A stretch of 64,000 nucleotides of DNA from Robiginitalea aurantiaca (GTDB taxonomy: Bacteria > Bacteroidota > Bacteroidia > Flavobacteriales > Flavobacteriaceae). This document shows positions 11,816 through 20,464 of this stretch, piece by piece (positions within the stretch are counted from its first letter, which is position 1; every line of letters begins with the position of its first letter). Below the pieces are notes generated by a model. It saw nothing but the letters and a program-made list of their open reading frames with translations, ran no database searches and had not been told where the DNA came from. The stretch is taken from the NCBI RefSeq assembly GCF_030380815.1, contig NZ_JAUDUY010000003.1:62001-126000 (forward strand), in the 5' to 3' direction. The translations under genes and the position numbers were made by a program.

Positions 11816-13125
11816 AATTTCGAAACCCCCTCTGAAGCGTCTTTAACCATATTCCTTAGGTCTACAATCATCCGGGCATGCTGTTGTATAAAATCAGCAT
11901 CGAAAACTTTGTGATTTGTCGCCAGCACGACACAGTCAGCCCCTGCTAATAAATCCTCGGTTAAAGGGGTGCTTTGGAAATCCCTTCCCTCCTTGGTCCG
12001 AAGTTCGGGGATGTAGGGATCGTGATAGCTGACCAGACCACCTTTATGTGCAGTGATGTCCATGATTTCCAATGCAGGGGATTCACGCGCATCATTGATG
12101 TTTGGCTTATAGGCTGCCCCGAGGAAAAGGATTTTACTGCCGTTTACCGCTTTCTGATGCCGGTTGAGGGCAGTAGCTATTTTGATGTACATATAATGGG
12201 GCATCCGCATATTGATATGCCCTGCTGTATGTATCATACTCAGGTCAAAATTGTACTTTTTGGCAATGTGTTCCAGGTAGAACGGATCCAGGGGGATGCA
12301 ATGCCCGCCAATTCCGGGCCCAGGATAAAACGCCTGAAATCCAAAAGGCTTTGTCTTGGCCGCTTCGATTACTTCCCAGATGTTGATATCCATTTTTCCC
12401 GATAGCAGTGCCAGCTCATTAATCAGGCTGATATTTACCAGGCGATACGTATTCTCCAGGATTTTTACCATTTCGGCAACCCTGGGAGAGCTTACCGGGT
12501 AAATTTGCTCTATTGCCTTTTCATAAAGGGCTTTGCCTATCTCCAGGCCATCTTCAGAAAGCGCTCCAAGGACCTTGGGCGTATTTCGTGTATGAAACTG
12601 GGGATTGCCGGGATCGACGCGTTCAGGACTATACGCCAGCCAAAAATCCACCCCCTGCTCAAGGCTGCTCTCCTTTTGCAGGATAGGTAAAATAAAATCT
12701 TCCGTAGTCGTTGGGTAGGTCGTGCTCTCAAGACAGATGAACGTACCCCGTTTCATGTGCTTCCCAATGGCTGTGCTCGCAGCCTCGATGTAAGACATAT
12801 CGGGTTTCCTGAACCGGTCCAGAGGGGTCGGCACACAGATGATAAGGGCATCACATTCTGCTATACGGGAAAAATCCGTGGTGGCTGAAAGCTTTAATTT
12901 GTCGATTACCACATCCCTGAGCACAGCGTCCCGGATATCTGAAATGTAGTTATCCCCTTTGTTGATTTTCTCAACTTTTCCAACGCTTTTGTCAAATCCC
13001 AGGGTGGTGATTCCAATCTCTGCAAAATTCACGGCCAGGGGCAATCCAACATAACCAAGTCCGATAATGCCTACGACTTCCTCCCCCTTATTTATTTTTT
13101 CTAGTAATGCAGTTTTAACTTTCAA
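11812..13125 (-). CDS. UDP-sugar (UDP-GlcNAc type) 6-dehydrogenase, WbpA/TviB-like
   Basis: NAD-dependent two-fold oxidation of a UDP-hexose C6 hydroxyl to the uronic acid. The N-terminal GIIGLGYVGLPLAVNFAE motif, the ICVPTPLDRFRKPD loop and the catalytic cysteine in GPGIGGHCIPLDP place it in the UDP-GlcNAc/UDP-ManNAc dehydrogenase group. I chose a TTG start at 13125 (about 437 aa), because this gives the normal family length. An upstream in-frame ATG at 13212 would add 29 residues of unlike sequence that begins right after a terminator hairpin. The gene follows the UpxY-like antiterminator after a 134 nt leader containing that terminator. It overlaps rmlB by 4 nt. Confidence 0.88.
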   Translation of the reverse strand: MKVKTALLEKINKGEEVVGIIGLGYVGLPLAVNFAEIGITTLGFDKSVGKVEKINKGDNYISDIRDAVLRDVVIDKLKLSATTDFSRIAECDALIICVPTPLDRFRKPDMSYIEAASTAIGKHMKRGTFICLESTTYPTTTEDFILPILQKESSLEQGVDFWLAYSPERVDPGNPQFHTRNTPKVLGALSEDGLEIGKALYEKAIEQIYPVSSPRVAEMVKILENTYRLVNISLINELALLSGKMDINIWEVIEAAKTKPFGFQAFYPGPGIGGHCIPLDPFYLEHIAKKYNFDLSMIHTAGHINMRMPHYMYIKIATALNRHQKAVNGSKILFLGAAYKPNINDARESPALEIMDITAHKGGLVSYHDPYIPELRTKEGRDFQSTPLTEDLLAGADCVVLATNHKVFDADFIQQHARMIVDLRNMVKDASEGVSKL

Positions 13126-13218
13126 AATCTGGTGAATCTGTTTTGCTTTTCGGTCTTTCCACGGCTCCGCCTCAGCGAGTCCCATGGAAAAATGGAAAAT
13201 ACTGAAGATCAATCACAT

Positions 13219-13251
13219 AAAAAAACCGCTTCGAATAAATTCGAGACGGTT
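13219..13251 (-). terminator. Intrinsic terminator/attenuator between upxY-like gene and the glycan genes
   Basis: On the minus strand the arms 13240-13251 and 13224-13235 form a 12 bp stem with two mismatches and a 4 nt loop, followed by seven U residues (13225-13219). It lies 9 nt after the stop of the antiterminator gene and about 94 nt before the dehydrogenase start. Its position fits a site where an RfaH/UpxY-type factor decides whether transcription continues into the 13 kb glycan operon; that role is inferred. Confidence 0.75.
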
Positions 13252-13259
13252 GCGCACCC

Positions 13260-13751
13260 TCAGGATGCGGTCCTTACCGGAACTACATCGCTTATCCGGG
13301 TGGTAATTTTATACCCCAGCACCGGTAATATCAGGCGGACCCTGGTAGAGCTGAGATGTTCCACAAAGGCTTGCTGGTCTTTCAGGGCACCCCTCAGAAG
13401 GACTACCTGGTCTCCTGGTTTAAGGGCTTCGACAAGCACATCTTCGCGTTCCTGCCCATGGAGGTAGGTCCGGATCATTTCTATTTCCGTGTCCCTGACT
13501 ACGGCAGGAGCCCCTTGCCAGTATAGGTACCTCAGGACTCCTGAATGGCAAAAAACAAGGTCCCGATCCTTTTCCGAAAGGCGGACAAAAACATAAGATG
13601 CGAAATAGGGGACGCGTATTTTTTTCTTCCGGTCACTCCATTGCCGAACTACCTGATAAGTGGGAGCAAAGGTTTCAATCCCCTGTTGCTGCAGTTTCTG
13701 GGATACTTTTATTTCGTTTCTCGGTTTGGTATGGAGGACGTACCAGCGCAT
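13260..13751 (-). CDS. NusG-family transcription antiterminator (RfaH/UpxY-like)
   Basis: A specialised NusG paralogue that would bind RNA polymerase and prevent premature termination in the polysaccharide operon. From the chosen start (MRWYVLHTKPRNE) it has the NGN domain (WYVLHTKPR...PYFASYVFVRL) and a C-terminal KOW domain (LKPGDQVVLLRGALKDQQAFVE), about 163 aa, matching UpxY/RfaH-type proteins. In-frame ATGs at 13802, 13787 and 13784 would extend it by 11-17 residues. With the 13751 start it still overlaps the end of the wecA-like gene by 77 nt in another frame. It sits at the head of the glycan operon, followed by a terminator-like hairpin, as expected for a locus-specific processive antiterminator. 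Confidence 0.85.
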   Translation of the reverse strand: MRWYVLHTKPRNEIKVSQKLQQQGIETFAPTYQVVRQWSDRKKKIRVPYFASYVFVRLSEKDRDLVFCHSGVLRYLYWQGAPAVVRDTEIEMIRTYLHGQEREDVLVEALKPGDQVVLLRGALKDQQAFVEHLSSTRVRLILPVLGYKITTRISDVVPVRTAS

Positions 13752-14916
13752 TTGGTTGGGATTGTGGTGATTTTGTTTGAGCATCATCTGCTTTCTTTTC
13801 ATAAATCGGATTCACCGGGGACATTGCCTTATTTTTCTTAAGGACCAATGGACCTAAAAATAGTGCAAATCCCATAATCAGCATACAAATTAAATGAAGG
13901 TGTATTGGAATATCCTGCATTTTCCAGCAAACCGCAATAAGGAGCACGGTTTTTAGCACGATCAGAAGGGTAGCATGGCCGTGGGAAAGTCCCAGATCCA
14001 GAAGGCGGTGATGGAGGTGGTTGCGATCCGGGGAAAATGGACTATGCCCTTTGAATGCCCTGAGCATAAAAACGCGCAGGGTATCGAGCAGGGGAAAGGC
14101 AAGGATTGTAAGTACAATTACAGGGGCGTTGGATAAGATAGGTTCCGCTGCGGCATCAGCATTGACTTTAAGGAATGATACAGCTTGATAGGCAAGCAAA
14201 AACCCGATAAAAAGCGAGCCTGAATCCCCCATAAAAATCTTTGTGGCATGGGATAGGTTGTATTTTAAAAACCCGATCAGGGCACCCGCCAGGACAAAAG
14301 AGACAATACTTAAGGCGATATTACCAGCGAAGAGGAAAAAAGCCCCGAATACCAAAGAGGCAACAAGCGCGACTGAACCTGCCAGTCCGTCAATTCCATC
14401 GATCAGGTTATAGGCATTGATAACCAGCAGGAAAACAAAGAAGGTAAAGACTATGGATACCCAATACGGCAACTGCCCTACTCCGAAAATGCCTTCCAGG
14501 CTTTCAATACGAACATCTGCCAGGACTATAACGATAAAAGCGGCAAGTAGCTGGCCGATAAATTTCTTCGTCGGATCCAGCCCAATCATGTCGTCTTTGA
14601 TGCCGAGAAAGAATAGGATTGAAATAGCAGCCATCAGGGCCAGGATATTGCTCAGGGTTCCATCGCCTATTCCTACCAGGCAGACAAGGCTCATTACCAG
14701 TACACTCACTACAATAAAGATGCCAGCCCCTCCATAGGTCGGCACGCGGTAAGAGTGTGAACTCCGCGCTTCGGGCTCGTCCATGAGGTTTTTCTCCTGG
14801 CTAAGCAATATGATCACCGGCTGCAGTCGGGAAGAAGCCCAATACGCCAAGAGCATCGCTCCCCCTGCTATCAGGTATGGATTCGTGAGAAACGAAGTAA
14901 GATTTTCAGTCAGCAT
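13675..14916 (-). CDS. WecA/TagO-like undecaprenyl-phosphate sugar-1-phosphate transferase
   Basis: Predicted integral membrane enzyme starting glycan assembly by moving a sugar-1-phosphate (commonly GlcNAc) from its UDP donor to undecaprenyl phosphate. The 413 aa protein has about 10-11 membrane segments and the family signatures: DDMIGLDPTKKF (catalytic Asp-Asp), NAYNLIDGIDGLAG, KIFMGDSGSLFIGF and the HLHHRLLDLGLSHGHA loop. The C-terminal about 50 residues are polar, low-complexity and longer than usual; their last part overlaps the upxY-like gene. It has a leader of about 240 nt upstream with a possible promoter near 15157 and a large hairpin. It is the first gene of the polysaccharide operon. 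Confidence 0.88.
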   Translation of the reverse strand: MLTENLTSFLTNPYLIAGGAMLLAYWASSRLQPVIILLSQEKNLMDEPEARSSHSYRVPTYGGAGIFIVVSVLVMSLVCLVGIGDGTLSNILALMAAISILFFLGIKDDMIGLDPTKKFIGQLLAAFIVIVLADVRIESLEGIFGVGQLPYWVSIVFTFFVFLLVINAYNLIDGIDGLAGSVALVASLVFGAFFLFAGNIALSIVSFVLAGALIGFLKYNLSHATKIFMGDSGSLFIGFLLAYQAVSFLKVNADAAAEPILSNAPVIVLTILAFPLLDTLRVFMLRAFKGHSPFSPDRNHLHHRLLDLGLSHGHATLLIVLKTVLLIAVCWKMQDIPIHLHLICMLIMGFALFLGPLVLKKNKAMSPVNPIYEKKADDAQTKSPQSQPNALVRPPYQTEKRNKSIPETAATGD

Positions 14917-15326
14917 ATTGCGATAATTCGTCCTTTAAGTGTCGAGTTGACATTCTAAGCCCCTGAAAGTGAAACCTGCGGAAATTTCTGGTGAAGCGGT
15001 AGTCGTTTTTTTTTCACAGAGTAGTTTTCAGCCAATAATCACAAGGGTTAAAATTCAAAAATCAAGATTCACGTATGCGCTTTTCGTTTTTCAATTTACT
15101 AAAAAAAAGCGCATTTCATCCTGTGAATTCAGCACTTAAACCTTAAATCTTTACTTCAAATGTAAGTATAAAGCAGAAAAAATGCTTTATCAATTGTTTA
15201 TTAATCGTCGAAAATTGTGTGTCTGGACTATAAACCTTTGAATATTCGTCGATTTAAAACGATAGAAGGCACGCCATTACAAGAGTTCATTTTTAAGGCA
15301 GCGTAAAAAAAACTGGGATACAAAGG
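14917..15326 (-). promoter_or_regulatory. Promoter and structured leader of the polysaccharide operon
   Basis: This 410 bp non-coding, AT-rich stretch precedes the wecA-like gene. On the minus strand, 15164-15157 reads TACATTTG, an exact match to the flavobacterial -7 box TAnnTTTG, giving a leader of roughly 235 nt. No well-spaced -33 TTG is present. Within the leader, 15075-15084 (ATGCGCTTTT) and 15105-15114 (AAAAGCGCAT) are perfect 10 bp inverted arms that can extend further through facing T and A runs. The hairpin is not followed directly by a U run, so it is not a plain terminator. No gene is seen in this interval. Leader structure upstream of an antiterminator-controlled operon suggests a regulatory role, which is inference. 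Confidence 0.5.
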
Positions 15327-17006
15327 TTAGTTTGCAGGTTTGATCACCTTGTGCTTGCCTACAGGGCTAACGGAATTGACTAGGCCCGAAGCGACACCTT
15401 TCCATACATAATTGCCCAGGCCTTTATAAGGGATTCTTTCAAATTCAATTTCACCCACTTTGATTCGCCCATTTTTATTTGGGTTTTCACTTTTTAAGAG
15501 CGTATTGGCAGCCCAGGAAAGGGTTTTTCGCTTGGTGTCATCGGGTTTGGCGAGCTCAACTTCAAGACCGTGATACAATAGCGTTAGCTCACCCGTCAGG
15601 GTCCGGGGCGTTCCTGTAATATCAAACCGGAGGCCGTCGAGTCTTCCTGAGGTAAACTTCAGTCCTGTAGCAGGTAAAACAGTATTGTTCAAACTGGAAA
15701 AATTCGAGGCGCCTTCCGTATATCCGGAAACGTGAAAAGTCCTGCCGTGGTAAGGCAATTCTATTTTTACGCCAATAGGAATACTTTTATCCAGTTTGGC
15801 TTGCAAATCCATGGTAATGGCTTCAGAATCTTCTAAGCCCTCAGTAATTGAAGTGAGATTGGTCAGCTGGAGGTTCAGATCTGAAAAATCGACTACGAGT
15901 GGGGCGTTATCACCCTCAGACTGTTCGGTATATTTAAGATAGGAGTCCTTTATTTCTATCGATCCAACACGAAGCGGAAAGTTAAGGGCCACCATTTTTT
16001 GGTTGAGAAACAATACTTTCCTACTCGTATCATATGGTTTTGCCTTGTCCCGATAAATTTCCAGATTAAGACTGTCCAATTCCATCTTTTTAACAAAGAC
16101 AATCCCTTCGTTCAAATATCCTTCCAAATCAAAATCTTCTAAAAACAGTCTTTTAACCGTCGCGTCGTAAATCTCATAACTATACCTGGCCTTTTTCCGG
16201 AAAGCATCCCTGTCTTCCCTGGGCTGGAAGGTAATCCCCTTGATTTCGAGGTTCTCTGAAGCGTAGGAGTACTCCAATTCCGCGATGGAGGTTTGGTACA
16301 GCTCTTTTTTTAAGTCAAGAACTTGCTGATCAAGTTGCAGGACCAATTCCTTAAGATTGGGTTCGAAAAAAGAGTCATCATCTCCTTCGGGTTTTATCAG
16401 GGACATGCCGCTTAGGGCTCCTCCGCTTGAGTTAAATGTCAATAAGGTGTCTTTGGTGTCTTTATGGATCTGATGTAAAATAAAACTGCCTAAATCAAAC
16501 CTCCCGAGGGAGAGCTTGTTAATGCCAGGAAGCCTGATCCCCTCAATAGCGGGACCTTTGGGCACGGTGTCTTTTTTGACTTTTTTCTTTGATTTAGGTG
16601 CGACTACCAGATCGAAACTTACTTTATTAATATCAATCTCATCAATTTGTATATTCTTATCCCACAGGAAATTCATCAAACCCACCCCCTTAACTGTAAT
16701 TTCATCCGCTTTTATTTCTCTCAGGGCCTTTCCGGCAAGTGTATCACTATAAAATACCTCACGGTATTCTTCTAGGGGTGTCATTCGGAAGTCCCTAAAG
16801 GTTATGCGTTCAGAGAGGATGTCAATATCGAGTTGATCATATGAAAAGCGATAGGTAGGCGTTGCCCAGCGTACTTCCAGTTTGTCCTTTAAATAGGCAT
16901 CAAGGGAGTTTTCGAGAATGGGATTGATCATGCCTTTGCCCAAAAGAAATACAAGGGCAATTACAAGCAAAAAAATACCAAAAAGTATTTTATATTTTTT
17001 CTTCAT
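15327..17006 (-). CDS. AsmA/DUF748-like membrane-anchored protein
   Basis: A 559 aa protein with one N-terminal membrane segment (residues about 6-25) and a long, beta-rich, probably periplasmic body. The layout and phrases such as SIEIKDSYLKYTE, VDFSDLNLQLTNLT and MDLQAKLDKSIPIGVKIELPYHG resemble AsmA/DUF748 proteins, which line lipid-transport bridges or act in outer-membrane assembly. No catalytic motif is visible. It is monocistronic by spacing (80 nt to mltF upstream and 410 nt to the polysaccharide locus). I am confident that it is real and envelope-located; the family call is by general resemblance. Confidence 0.65.
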   Translation of the reverse strand: MKKKYKILFGIFLLVIALVFLLGKGMINPILENSLDAYLKDKLEVRWATPTYRFSYDQLDIDILSERITFRDFRMTPLEEYREVFYSDTLAGKALREIKADEITVKGVGLMNFLWDKNIQIDEIDINKVSFDLVVAPKSKKKVKKDTVPKGPAIEGIRLPGINKLSLGRFDLGSFILHQIHKDTKDTLLTFNSSGGALSGMSLIKPEGDDDSFFEPNLKELVLQLDQQVLDLKKELYQTSIAELEYSYASENLEIKGITFQPREDRDAFRKKARYSYEIYDATVKRLFLEDFDLEGYLNEGIVFVKKMELDSLNLEIYRDKAKPYDTSRKVLFLNQKMVALNFPLRVGSIEIKDSYLKYTEQSEGDNAPLVVDFSDLNLQLTNLTSITEGLEDSEAITMDLQAKLDKSIPIGVKIELPYHGRTFHVSGYTEGASNFSSLNNTVLPATGLKFTSGRLDGLRFDITGTPRTLTGELTLLYHGLEVELAKPDDTKRKTLSWAANTLLKSENPNKNGRIKVGEIEFERIPYKGLGNYVWKGVASGLVNSVSPVGKHKVIKPAN

Positions 17007-17086
17007 CTGCCTTAAAACTACTCAAATGAGCATGAAAGATAACCCAAAAGCAAGGAAATATGCATAAATCATTGCAATCATTCAAT

Positions 17087-18523
17087 TCAGGGAACAAACG
17101 AAGCATAATGCCGGTAACGTTCCATGATTTGCCTCACATATCGGTAGGGTTCTACCCCCCGGACATATCCGTATTGGATAATGGGATCGTTGTAATTTTT
17201 AGGATAGCTCAAACCAAGAATAATCTGATCTACATTGCCCTCCCAGCAGTTCGGATCAAGGCCGCGGATGGCAGCCAGTCTCCGGGCATCTTCTACATGT
17301 CCTAATCCGCAATTATAGGCCGCAAGCGTGAATTTGATTTGATCCGTTGAATCAGGAACAGCCTCAAAGGCTTCTGAGAGCTGCCTGAGGTATCGGATTC
17401 CTCCTCGCAGGCTTTGTTCGGGATCCTCCGGATTTGCGATCTGTAATTCCTCTGCTGTGCTGGGCATAAGCTGCATAAGTCCCCTGGCATTGGTCCAGGC
17501 CCTTGCGGTGGGATCAAATCGGGATTCCTGATAAACTTGAGAGGCAAGTAATCGCCAGTCCCAACCCAGCGCTTTTGAGTAAATTTTAATCAGGCTATCA
17601 TATGGGCTAATACGTCCTTCGGTAAGGCTGAAAAATTCACTTTTCACCCTTCGGTTGAAGTTCCTTCTGTTCTCGAAGTACTTGCCATAGATATAGTTAA
17701 AATCGCCATCTGCCTTTTCGGCCTGAATCCATTGATCGGTGGCCTGTTTTAAGGCCGGGGAATTTTTACGCATCGCCCATCCGATACGTTGAGAAAAACT
17801 GACCGGGACACCCACATCGAGAATTGGATAGCTCGAGGCATTGATTTGCGCAAGATTCCTGTCCGCCACCGTATACTTTATCTTCTTATCCACTACCATT
17901 TTGATAATCTCATCTGTTGAAAGATTCCCATCCAGGGTATCGATATAAATGGCTCCCCCGATTTCACGGGAGAGGTTAACCAGACGCCTCAAGTACGAAG
18001 AGTTCTTGCGTACACTGACCGTATCCTTAATCAGCTCAACGGGATCCTGAACCAGGTCTTCCCGGATTGCGTCAAGGGTCATGCTGCGCCAATTGGCAGG
18101 TTTGCGCTGAACAAGCACCTGTTTAGTGAGGTAGAGATAGTCTGAGAAGGAGACTTCTTCTTTTCTGCCTTCGGTTATGGCAAGGCCATGGGCTACGAGG
18201 TCTACCTGCCCATTTTGCAGGATTTCGAGCATTTGGTCCAGATCCTGAGCTACACGTAGTTCGAGTTGTACACCAAGGCGCTTTGCCAGTCGTGTAAGCA
18301 TTTCGTACTCATACCCCATAGGCTGCCCCCGGTAGAGAAAATAACCGGTGGCACTATACGCGATAAGTGCGCGTAACTTACCTTCTTCCCGGATATCATC
18401 GAGGTCACGGCTAACTATTTCAGGAGTGTTTTTGACCGGATCCCCGGCTCGGGTTCCCTGGCACGCCACGGCCAATGCCAGAAGGCATATAGCAATACCA
18501 AAACGAACCATTTTTGCATTCAA
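17087..18523 (-). CDS. mltF: Membrane-bound lytic transglycosylase F-like lipoprotein
   Basis: Cleaves peptidoglycan glycan strands to 1,6-anhydromuropeptides in the periplasm. The 478 aa protein begins with a lipoprotein signal (LLALAVACQG, lipobox Cys at about residue 21). Residues about 45-270 form a solute-binding-protein family 3 domain (LIAYSATGYFLYRGQPMGYEYEM). Residues about 310-440 form the SLT lysozyme-like domain, with catalytic Glu in YQESRFDP followed by ARGLMQLMPSTA and LAAYNCGLGHV. This two-domain layout is diagnostic of MltF. A small membrane-peptide gene ends 82 nt upstream. Confidence 0.92.
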   Translation of the reverse strand: MNAKMVRFGIAICLLALAVACQGTRAGDPVKNTPEIVSRDLDDIREEGKLRALIAYSATGYFLYRGQPMGYEYEMLTRLAKRLGVQLELRVAQDLDQMLEILQNGQVDLVAHGLAITEGRKEEVSFSDYLYLTKQVLVQRKPANWRSMTLDAIREDLVQDPVELIKDTVSVRKNSSYLRRLVNLSREIGGAIYIDTLDGNLSTDEIIKMVVDKKIKYTVADRNLAQINASSYPILDVGVPVSFSQRIGWAMRKNSPALKQATDQWIQAEKADGDFNYIYGKYFENRRNFNRRVKSEFFSLTEGRISPYDSLIKIYSKALGWDWRLLASQVYQESRFDPTARAWTNARGLMQLMPSTAEELQIANPEDPEQSLRGGIRYLRQLSEAFEAVPDSTDQIKFTLAAYNCGLGHVEDARRLAAIRGLDPNCWEGNVDQIILGLSYPKNYNDPIIQYGYVRGVEPYRYVRQIMERYRHYASFVP

Positions 18524-18605
18524 AACAGCAAAAGGTAAAAAATTTAAGGGAGAAATACTTTAAGTGTAGCCTAACGGCTGCGCATCAGCAATATATGCAG
18601 GAGGA

Positions 18606-18782
18606 CTACCTTCCGGCTAGTGCATTGGAGGTAACCTCGAGAGAAGTGGCCAGTTCCCGCTCCATATCTTCAAGCCAGAGCGTCGACATTGAATCAGCAA
18701 TAACAACCACCAAAAATAGGATCAGTACAATGCCCAGAATGGTGAGGCAACGGGCGCAGAATAATTTTTCCGAGGATTTCAT
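18606..18782 (-). CDS. Small single-pass membrane protein (58 aa), unknown
   Basis: An unrecognised short reading frame starting at ATG 18782. It has a charged N-terminus with two cysteines (MKSSEKLFCARC), one strong membrane segment (about residues 13-29, LTILGIVLILFLVVVIA), then an acidic, amphipathic C-terminus (MSTLWLEDMERELATSLEV). It sits 82 nt upstream of mltF on the same strand, in a gap that would otherwise be empty. The membrane segment and sensible codon use argue for a real gene. Short length and the absence of a clear ribosome binding site limit confidence. Confidence 0.45.
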   Translation of the reverse strand: MKSSEKLFCARCLTILGIVLILFLVVVIADSMSTLWLEDMERELATSLEVTSNALAGR

Positions 18783-18915
18783 AAAAGTGTAATTGGTTGG
18801 TGTTCAACAAGCAAGTTAAAAAAATTTGTTTTAATTAACAAATATTTAAGAAAACAAGAGTCAGGCACTTAGGTGCAAAAATTACGACCCGGGGAAAGGC
18901 GTGAACAAAATAGAT

Positions 18916-19665
18916 TCAATGAACAATAGAATCCTTTGAGGATATAATTTTATCCATGATATTCCCTGCTTCTTCAAGGGTGTTGATGTACCGGGTTAAG
19001 CGGTAGAGGAAATCATCAATCAGGTTTTCATAAGTGATGTCCTGAAATACGGCCGTCTTCTCAATAGAGAGCCTGCTCGATTCCTTCCAGTTAAGAACCC
19101 CATATTTATCCATGTCTTTTAAGGGATATCGCGTGGTGAGATAGGCCAGGAGTTCCTCCTCCGTTTTTTGCTTCATTCCTGAATATTCTTCGTCAACACG
19201 TCCCATTACGCGGGTCCAATCATAGAGTAGGTTTTTTAGTCTGTCGTCGGAAATCAATTGTAATTTCCCTGACTGTATCAGATCTTCAAGCGCATTTTGA
19301 GAAGGAACGAAACGCGTGTACTCCAGGGACTCAAAAATCAGGCTGTCTGTATTGACCCCGGTTATTCTATCTTCCGGCCTTCCAAATAAATCCATCAGAA
19401 TTATATTGGCCTTTCGGGTTTTTTCAAGCCTTGTAAGGACCTCATTGAGAACCAGCCGGTTCGTGTGAAATTCCTGCCTCAAGGTACTGACAATTCCTTT
19501 TTCTTGTTGTCGGTTTTGGCGCTCCTCATTCCAGGTGTTGATCTGCAACGCGATCAGGATTCCAATAACTACCAGCACGATTTCTCCCAGTGCATACAAC
19601 ATATATCGTGAAGCCCGGTTTTTGGCGAGTAGGTTTTCCCGGAGTTTGCGAAAGAATGGAAACAT
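18916..19665 (-). CDS. DUF6090-family membrane protein
   Basis: A 249 aa protein with the typical N-terminus of a family very common in Flavobacteriia: a basic stretch (FRKLRENLLAKNRASRYMLYALGE), one membrane segment (VLVVIGILIALQI) and the conserved NTWNEERQ that follows. The rest is a soluble, helical and mostly charged domain. Function is unknown. It starts one nt after the stop of the gene at 19667-20392, so the two form an operon. A truncated relative lies at 21754-22053. Confidence 0.78.
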   Translation of the reverse strand: MFPFFRKLRENLLAKNRASRYMLYALGEIVLVVIGILIALQINTWNEERQNRQQEKGIVSTLRQEFHTNRLVLNEVLTRLEKTRKANIILMDLFGRPEDRITGVNTDSLIFESLEYTRFVPSQNALEDLIQSGKLQLISDDRLKNLLYDWTRVMGRVDEEYSGMKQKTEEELLAYLTTRYPLKDMDKYGVLNWKESSRLSIEKTAVFQDITYENLIDDFLYRLTRYINTLEEAGNIMDKIISSKDSIVH

Positions 19666-19666
19666 G

Positions 19667-20392
19667 CTAATTTACCTTATTGGCCAGGGTATCGTGGTGT
19701 TCCAGGAGTAGGGACCTCAGGTAGCTCCCAATAAACTTTACCCCTTTAAAACCTGCTTTTTTGGCAGCTGCATCTTCCATTTCAAGGGTTACACCGCCGT
19801 CATCGGCATAAGCCTGCAGGCTTTTATATGCCCCGATCGTAAAAATATCCCATGAAGGTCCGAGCACCCTGGTAAAGATCAGGTTGGGGGGATGATTTAA
19901 ATGGGCATAAAACCGATTTTCAGCCTCTCGCTGCTCGAGGAGTTCGGTTTGCTTGCCCGCCAGGGCTGAAAAGATTTCAATATGATAAAAATTATTCGAT
20001 CCGAAAGCCGTTTCGAACACATCTACAGCCGGTCCTTTAACAAAGGCCTCTTCCTGATAACTCAGCAGGTCGTGAAAAATGTCCCCATACGGTTTTTCGA
20101 GGGTTTGAGACCCTTTTCGTATTTGTTGTTGGTCTGTGGTAAAATAGGCTTCAAGGGATTCTATGGGGAAGATGAGCATTAAGTCCCAATGATCTCCCTG
20201 GCTATGCCGCAACAGATATGGCTGCTCCATGCCAAGGGCTTCATGGTTGTCAACATCCTTTTTAATCTCGTCAATTAGCTCCAATAACTTCCCCGGTGCT
20301 GCCCGATAGAGAACGACTTTATATAATTGCTCCTGTCCAAAGACCGAAGTCGTCAGAAGGCACAGCAGCAGTGCGCAAAGTTTGTTTTTCAT
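19667..20392 (-). CDS. Secreted protein of unknown function with two similar alpha/beta halves
   Basis: About 241 aa from the start MKNKLCALLLCLLTTSVFGQE, which gives a clean signal peptide (cleavage after FGQ). An ATG three codons upstream is also possible. The mature protein seems to have two related halves: each begins with a strand like YKVVLYRAAPGKLLELIDEI or YHIEIFSALAGKQTELLEQR and contains a WDLMLIFPIESLEAY / WDIFTIGAYKSLQAY strand-helix unit. This pattern suggests a tandem dimeric alpha/beta-barrel (ABM/NIPSNAP-like) fold; that is inference, and no function follows from it. It is followed at once by the DUF6090 gene. Confidence 0.65.
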   Translation of the reverse strand: MKNKLCALLLCLLTTSVFGQEQLYKVVLYRAAPGKLLELIDEIKKDVDNHEALGMEQPYLLRHSQGDHWDLMLIFPIESLEAYFTTDQQQIRKGSQTLEKPYGDIFHDLLSYQEEAFVKGPAVDVFETAFGSNNFYHIEIFSALAGKQTELLEQREAENRFYAHLNHPPNLIFTRVLGPSWDIFTIGAYKSLQAYADDGGVTLEMEDAAAKKAGFKGVKFIGSYLRSLLLEHHDTLANKVN

Positions 20393-20464
20393 AGAACACA
20401 AGATACAGATTCTGTCCGGATAGGCCGGAAGCTTATCTGTATGGTGCTTTCAAAGCAATAAAGG

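Noticed and set aside
14996-15006. GCGGTAG stretch resembling the ops/JUMPstart element of RfaH-controlled operons
   Set aside because: It is on the plus strand while the operon runs on the minus strand, and 7 matching bases are expected by chance.
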